DNA of 64,000 nt from Hoplostethus atlanticus (lineage: Eukaryota > Chordata > Actinopteri > Trachichthyiformes > Trachichthyidae). Shown here one piece after another: positions 61,674-64,000 of this stretch. Under the pieces are notes generated by a model. The model was given only the letters and a program-made list of their open reading frames with translations. It searched no databases and was not told where the DNA came from. The stretch is taken from the NCBI GenBank assembly GCA_034670405.1, contig JAXDDX010000284.1, positions 186,001 to 250,000 of the forward strand, written 5' to 3'. The translations under genes and the position numbers were made by a program. The stretch's first letter is position 1. Each line of letters opens with the position of its first letter.

Positions 61674-62716
61674 CTGAAGAAAGAAAGTCACAAATCCACC
61701 AAAATGTCCACCTAAATATTCACTTATTGTGTTATACTGCTGACAGAGTATTTGATAAATCATCTTTGCAAAGACAAAGGTGGCTCTATTTGGAGAGATG
61801 CTCTCAGTTAATACATGAAAATGGTATTGCCCAGAGGCGCAACAGGCTTTTTGACTAGGGAAGGCTTTTTATCAAGCTTTAAGCTCACTTATCTAGCACT
61901 GGAGATATAGAGTTGAAGCTATGATCAAGAGGGAAGTTCCTGTTTGTATTACAAAAGGTTACTACTACTGAAAGGGCTGTATTACAGCAGCGAATACTGT
62001 ATTGATCAATTGATCTTCTAGGCAGGACTTCGGCCTTCTCCATCTGAATTTGGGGACTTTGTATTTGGCCAAATGGTTGGCTGCTGGGCAAATGGATTGA
62101 TTAAAGGGATCCATAGCACATTGGGAAGCTGTCACTGTCATGTAACTTGATGATGTCTTTCTTCAATACAGAATAGCAATTGTTAGGAAGAAGAGCTGGA
62201 GAAAAACAGTCAACACTGAGACGCAGAGAAATGTGTGGAGAAAGCTTTTCGATGTCCATTGATCCCTCTAATCTGCACTAATAAAGCAGATTAAAACATT
62301 TGGGGCAAAAACTATAGTAGTGTACATTGTTTTTGCCTTCAGGAGTTCACATGTAAGCTACTAGGGATTGTGAGCAAGGCAGGGTAAATCTGAGGGCCAG
62401 CAGTTAAACTAGGATCATAATAAAGTGCAGGGTTAATTCCCAACTCGTGCAAAGAAGTTTTCTACCATGAAGTTTTCATTTGCAGGGGAATTTAACTGTG
62501 ACCAAAACTTTAACCCTGACCTTAACCAAAAGTTTTACTTGCCTAAACCTAACCATTTGTTTCCAGGTGACAAGGTGGAGGAAGGTAATCTTGCATGAGG
62601 TCGTCTGCGTTTTCAGAGTTCATGCTCATTTCAAGAAACTGTGTGAGACTGTCGGCTTTGGATACGGTGGGCTGAGAGACTGCCGCCGGGTGCTTTGGAC
62701 ATGATGAGGTACTCAC
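61674..62716 (-). other. prkcz: prkcz intron
   Basis: No repeat family of the window and no additional exon was recognised. Confidence 0.7.
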
Positions 62717-62848
62717 CATAAGCCTTTGGCAGGTCTGAGGGACGAGTTTGTGACAGCGCTTATGGACCAGCAGTTTGCAGTTGATACACTTGTAGCCCTG
62801 CCTCCCCAGCCCCCATATCCTTTCACTGCAGTGGCCACAGTAGGCTTT
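62717..62848 (-). CDS. prkcz: PRKCZ exon: atypical C1 zinc finger
   Basis: 44 codons, phase 0 at both ends, between CCATAG and GTGAGT. Encodes [39 protein letters not shown] and QRLM. Most of the Cys/His ligands of the C1 domain are here; the first His belongs to the preceding exon outside the window. Atypical C1 domains do not bind diacylglycerol. Confidence 0.96.
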
Positions 62849-64000
62849 CTATGGAACAGACACAAGAAGGGAGACACCGACCCGTTATTCTTTAACTAGC
62901 CGCCTGAGCCCAAACAGTGGCAGACACAATTGCCATTTATGTGTTCATCAAGGATCAGTTAACAGGGAACACGGGCAAATGAAAAGAAATGGCGAATTGT
63001 GATTGGACTTACAAGGCACTTCTTTCCAAGTCAATAACTGAGGCTGGTTACACATTTCTTTTGGAAATGCACTTGGAAATGCTTTCTCTTCTCCTCTTAT
63101 TCCATGTATGTATTTATATGTACGTATTTATATGTTCATAATATTTCCACCATTCCGTACTGTATACATGCGACTGCAGATCCTGAAACAGTCTTGAAAT
63201 GTCTCGAATGCCTCAAAAGTCATTGAATACTGTTCAATATGGCCTTTAAGTCATCAATTCAGTTTTAGAGGTTTTAAAAATGTTTTCCTTTCTTGACACA
63301 CTGATTTTCTAGTCACAAAAGTCTATTTCGGTGGTAAAATTGGTCTTATACACTGGATGAAACTTGTAGGCACCTATATTTTTCATATTGTTATATTTCT
63401 ATAATGTTGTTTTTACATACATATATATATATATATGACACATTTTCCATATTTAATAATCACATTTGAGAAAGAAATTGATCACATCTGTAAATTAAAG
63501 TAAATCCACCCATGTAAGTAATCCATACTTCCCACTCATACCATCCGACGGAAGAAGCCAAGACTCTCTTTGAGACAGGAAGCAACAGGGTTTCTGGGAA
63601 AGGTGGTCTTCATTTTGAGGAACATTAGCACTAACAATACCACTGGCATGAGATAGAGGCTACCAATCATCTCCACCACGGTCTCATTTGTTCATGATAA
63701 GTATACCGGGGTGTCACATTTGATTTGGCAATGATATATTGATGTTTACTACGCATAGCTCCTTTAGAAAGTCGCATCTGGTTGTGGGATTAACAGACAC
63801 AGGGTGTTTCTACTTTTACACTTACTATAGCCTGCCCTTCAGAAAGACGTTGAATGTCACAAATGGAGGATGCTGCTCATAGGCAGTCAGAGCAAGGAAG
63901 GAGGGGCTTACCTCATCCAGATCTACTGTAGAGCTAAGACTCACTATAATTTGTTACCTGTTACGTAAGCCGGTCTCCAGAGTGTTTGCTCTTACAAGTA
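62849..64000 (-). other. prkcz: prkcz intron upstream of the C1 exon, running off the window
   Basis: Contains the dispersed repeat at 63530-63775 and a short AT run near 63420. The preceding exon, with the basic pseudosubstrate region, is not in the window. Confidence 0.7.
63530..63775 (-). repeat. Dispersed repeat, AAAGGTGCTACGTGTAG family (reverse copy)
   Basis: On the reverse strand it shares AACATCAATATATCATTGCC, ATGAGACCGTGG, GTAGCCTCTATCTCATGCC and CCCAGAAACCCTGTTGCTTC with the copy at 41573. Confidence 0.7.

Noticed and set aside
63915-63930. GTAAGC donor after a VDLDE-like frame on the minus strand, as a further prkcz exon
   Set aside because: The short frame does not match any known PKC zeta segment and the frame upstream contains stops.

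Overview
The window is vertebrate nuclear DNA, almost certainly from a teleost fish. The evidence is split genes with GT-AG introns, three genes in a gene order known from human 1p36.33, Tc1/mariner elements including one close to the salmonid-type Sleeping Beauty group, a V-SINE-like element, teleost-type dispersed repeats and many dinucleotide microsatellites. Three host genes can be read: ski (minus strand, first coding exon only), faap20 (plus strand, complete, four coding exons) and prkcz (minus strand, twelve coding exons from the C1 zinc finger to the stop codon; the PB1 end lies beyond the right edge). Human PRKCZ, FAAP20 and SKI have the same order and relative orientation, so the whole block is inverted here.

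Layout: 1-7575 is the start of ski intron 1, with several CpG-dense patches and microsatellites. The ski exon is 7576-8481. From 8482 to 17039 lies the divergent ski/faap20 interval. It holds a 41-bp minisatellite with an inverted partner array, a LINE remnant whose end has expanded into a 22-bp minisatellite, and a foldback element. faap20 occupies 17040-23520. The convergent faap20/prkcz interval runs to 27351. prkcz fills 27352 to the right edge, with introns that carry a 603-bp solo LTR with a perfect 5-bp target duplication, a V-SINE-like copy, two Tc1-type elements with intact ends but broken transposases, one truncated Tc1-type remnant, and several short dispersed repeats, some within 35-70 bp of coding exons.

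The genes are neighbours but not a pathway: SKI is a nuclear co-repressor of TGF-beta/SMAD signalling, FAAP20 is the ubiquitin-binding partner of FANCA in interstrand crosslink repair, and PRKCZ is an atypical protein kinase C of the Par polarity complex. I found no evidence for a new gene system. The more unusual items are the repeat structures, above all the minisatellite seeded from LINE coding sequence, the inverted minisatellite pair upstream of ski, and a MITE-like family with about ten copies in 64 kb. Exon limits were set by hand from reading frame, splice dinucleotides and phase; family names rest on recognised motifs, not on searches.
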